This document shows positions 62,924 through 64,000 of a stretch of 64,000 nt of DNA, in pieces (the first letter of the stretch is position 1; each line of letters starts with the position of its first letter). This stretch comes from Mycobacterium paragordonae (lineage in GTDB: Bacteria > Actinomycetota > Actinomycetes > Mycobacteriales > Mycobacteriaceae), in contig NZ_CP025546.1 in the NCBI RefSeq assembly GCF_003614435.1, positions 558,001-622,000 on the forward strand, given 5' to 3'. Below the pieces are notes generated by a model, which was given only the letters and a program-made list of their open reading frames with translations, was not told the DNA's origin and did not search any database. The position numbers were made by a program, and so were the translations under genes.

Positions 62924-64000
62924 CTACGAGTTGGCGCCCTTCGCCCGTCCCACCACCGATGTAGCCACCGCGGCCAGCGAAATCAACGCCAGCAGTTGCA
63001 CACTCGCGGAATGTCCGGCGTAGCCGTCGACCGAGCGCCACGGATGACGTGACAACGCCGCCCCGGCCAACACGATGCCGCCCGCGCTGAGCCCCACGGT
63101 CAGCCCGTCGCGCCACCGAGGGGGCGCCAGGTATCGCACGCCCAGCAGAGCCCCGACCACCAGAACGCCGACGACGCCGGCGATCAGACCGCCCGCTCCC
63201 AGCACCGCCACCCCGGCCCAAACCCCGGTCGGCCACGGAACCGCGGCCGCGTCATCATCAGAACCGTTGCGGCGCCGCCAAAATGCCAGCAGCGCCAGCA
63301 GCGGCAACAGGCTCAGGCCCAGTCCCAGACCGGCCCGGTACACCGTGTTGGCGGCGAAGGTCAGCGTGATGGTGCCGGCGTCACCCGCGGGCACCAACCA
63401 CGCCTGCTGCCAACCGTTGACCGCCACCGGTGTCAGGCGTGCGCCTCTACTGTCACGGGCCACCCACCCCGGGTTGATGCTCTCCGGTATCACCAGCACC
63501 CGTGAGTTCGCCGACGCGGGCGCTCGCACCTCCCGACGTGCTGGTCCCCAGGCACCGGTATCGGCGGAAACCACAGGTGCACAAGGTGATTCGGGTGTGG
63601 CCGACAGCTGCGCGCCGTCCACCACGAATGCCGCACCCGGACTGATCAACAGCTCCTGCCGGCCGGCCGGCAGCTCGATCGGACCGGGTTCGCACGGTTG
63701 CGCCGCGACGGGCTCGTCGTCCAGCAAGGCGCCGGCGGTGGTCCGGATCGAGGTATGCAGGAACCGGCCGGCCACGGCGATGACCGGCCCGTGCTCACAG
63801 TCGACGAAAACTTCCCGGGTGCGCGCGGCCTCAGCGCCGCCACCGGCCGCGATCGGGTTGCCGTCGGCGCCGAGCGCTGCCACCTCGGCCAGCCCCGGCG
63901 GCTTGAGCTGGTCGAATCCGAGCGCGTTACGGTCGATGATGTCCTGCCAATCGAGCAGGCTCACCGTGACGGTGTCGGTCACCCTCGGGTGCAGCGTGAG
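62924..64000 (-). CDS. aftD: arabinofuranosyltransferase AftD, C-terminal part
   Basis: This is the last 358 codons of a larger gene; the frame stays open to the right edge beyond a GTG at 63982. The soluble part (VTVSLLDWQDIIDRNALGFDQLKPPG, carbohydrate-binding-like beta strands, SRVLVIPESINPGWVARD) is followed by four membrane helices (about residues 220-350) and ends RAKGANS. AftD (Rv0236c, about 1400 aa) adds alpha-(1,5)-type or branching arabinose to arabinogalactan and LAM. The stop is 53 bp upstream of the LMF-like gene, so the two are probably co-transcribed. Confidence 0.88.
   Translation of the reverse strand, partial: LTLHPRVTDTVTVSLLDWQDIIDRNALGFDQLKPPGLAEVAALGADGNPIAAGGGAEAARTREVFVDCEHGPVIAVAGRFLHTSIRTTAGALLDDEPVAAQPCEPGPIELPAGRQELLISPGAAFVVDGAQLSATPESPCAPVVSADTGAWGPARREVRAPASANSRVLVIPESINPGWVARDSRGARLTPVAVNGWQQAWLVPAGDAGTITLTFAANTVYRAGLGLGLSLLPLLALLAFWRRRNGSDDDAAAVPWPTGVWAGVAVLGAGGLIAGVVGVLVVGALLGVRYLAPPRWRDGLTVGLSAGGIVLAGAALSRHPWRSVDGYAGHSASVQLLALISLAAVATSVVGRAKGANS

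Noticed and set aside
62871..63236. N-terminal extension of the LMF-like membrane protein
   Set aside because: It overlaps aftD in another frame, lacks hydrophobic or family features, and a good ribosome site with ATG lies at 62870.
1..64000. tRNA, rRNA or riboswitch genes
   Set aside because: I looked for cloverleaf-like stretches with conserved TTCGAAT-type arms and for known riboswitch cores in the spacers and found none that I could support.

Overview
The window is about 64 kb of high-GC DNA from a slow-growing Mycobacterium outside the tuberculosis complex. Three things show this: five PE_PGRS genes, a PE/PPE/PPE-MPTR cluster, and a backbone whose gene order follows M. tuberculosis Rv0217c to Rv0236c almost one for one. 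The backbone genes are lipW, the Rv0218 and Rv0219 homologues, lipC, the Rv0221 acyltransferase, echA1, Rv0223c, Rv0224c, Rv0225, Rv0226c, Rv0227c, Rv0228, php, fadE4, Rv0232, R2lox (nrdB), gabD1, Rv0235c and aftD. Ortholog names come from recalled protein sequence, length and synteny, not from a database search. An M. kansasii/M. marinum-like species is plausible but not proven.

Layout. 1-9.3 kb: two PE_PGRS genes on the minus strand (the first runs off the left edge) with near-duplicate 5' leaders. 9.5-20.9 kb: lipid and acyl metabolism (CoA transferase, amidohydrolase, lipW, a methyltransferase/molybdopterin-oxidoreductase/membrane cassette, lipC, a wax ester/TAG synthase, echA1, an acyl-CoA ligase with a small overlapping partner). 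21-30.4 kb: an accessory block of four PE_PGRS genes around a TetR/crotonase divergon that has two matching operator palindromes. 30.8-40.7 kb: aldehyde dehydrogenase, methyltransferase, WhiB4-like factor with an overlapping LpqH-type lipoprotein, glycosyltransferase, and the conserved envelope genes Rv0226c-Rv0228. 40.7-45.6 kb: a tightly overlapping four-gene operon (php, acyl-CoA ligase, PP2C phosphatase, polytopic membrane protein). 45.7-52 kb: fadE4, a TetR gene, an IS110-family element, R2lox and gabD1. 52-55.4 kb: an acetolactate-synthase-like enzyme and a three-gene minus-strand operon with a molybdenum flavour (Mop/TOBE HTH protein, IDDTD/TiaS-like protein, molybdopterin-fold lipoprotein). 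55.4-61.4 kb: membrane protein, PE, PPE (PPW type), PPE-MPTR and a PE-linked serine hydrolase. 61.4-64 kb: lipase-maturation-factor-like membrane protein and the C-terminal part of aftD.

The most informative new observations are these. (1) The IS110 element has CTC cores at both ends, and its non-coding end contains a 9-nt perfect match to the flanking target, as expected for a bridge-RNA target guide; removing the element restores a natural 230-residue TetR protein. (2) Two copies of TATGC-N6-GCATA lie between a TetR operon and a divergent crotonase gene. (3) There is an undescribed molybdenum-related trio at 53.8-55.4 kb. (4) A run of short direct repeats spaced about one helical turn lies between divergent envelope genes. 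(5) The first PE_PGRS gene has a higher-order repeat of about 980 bp.
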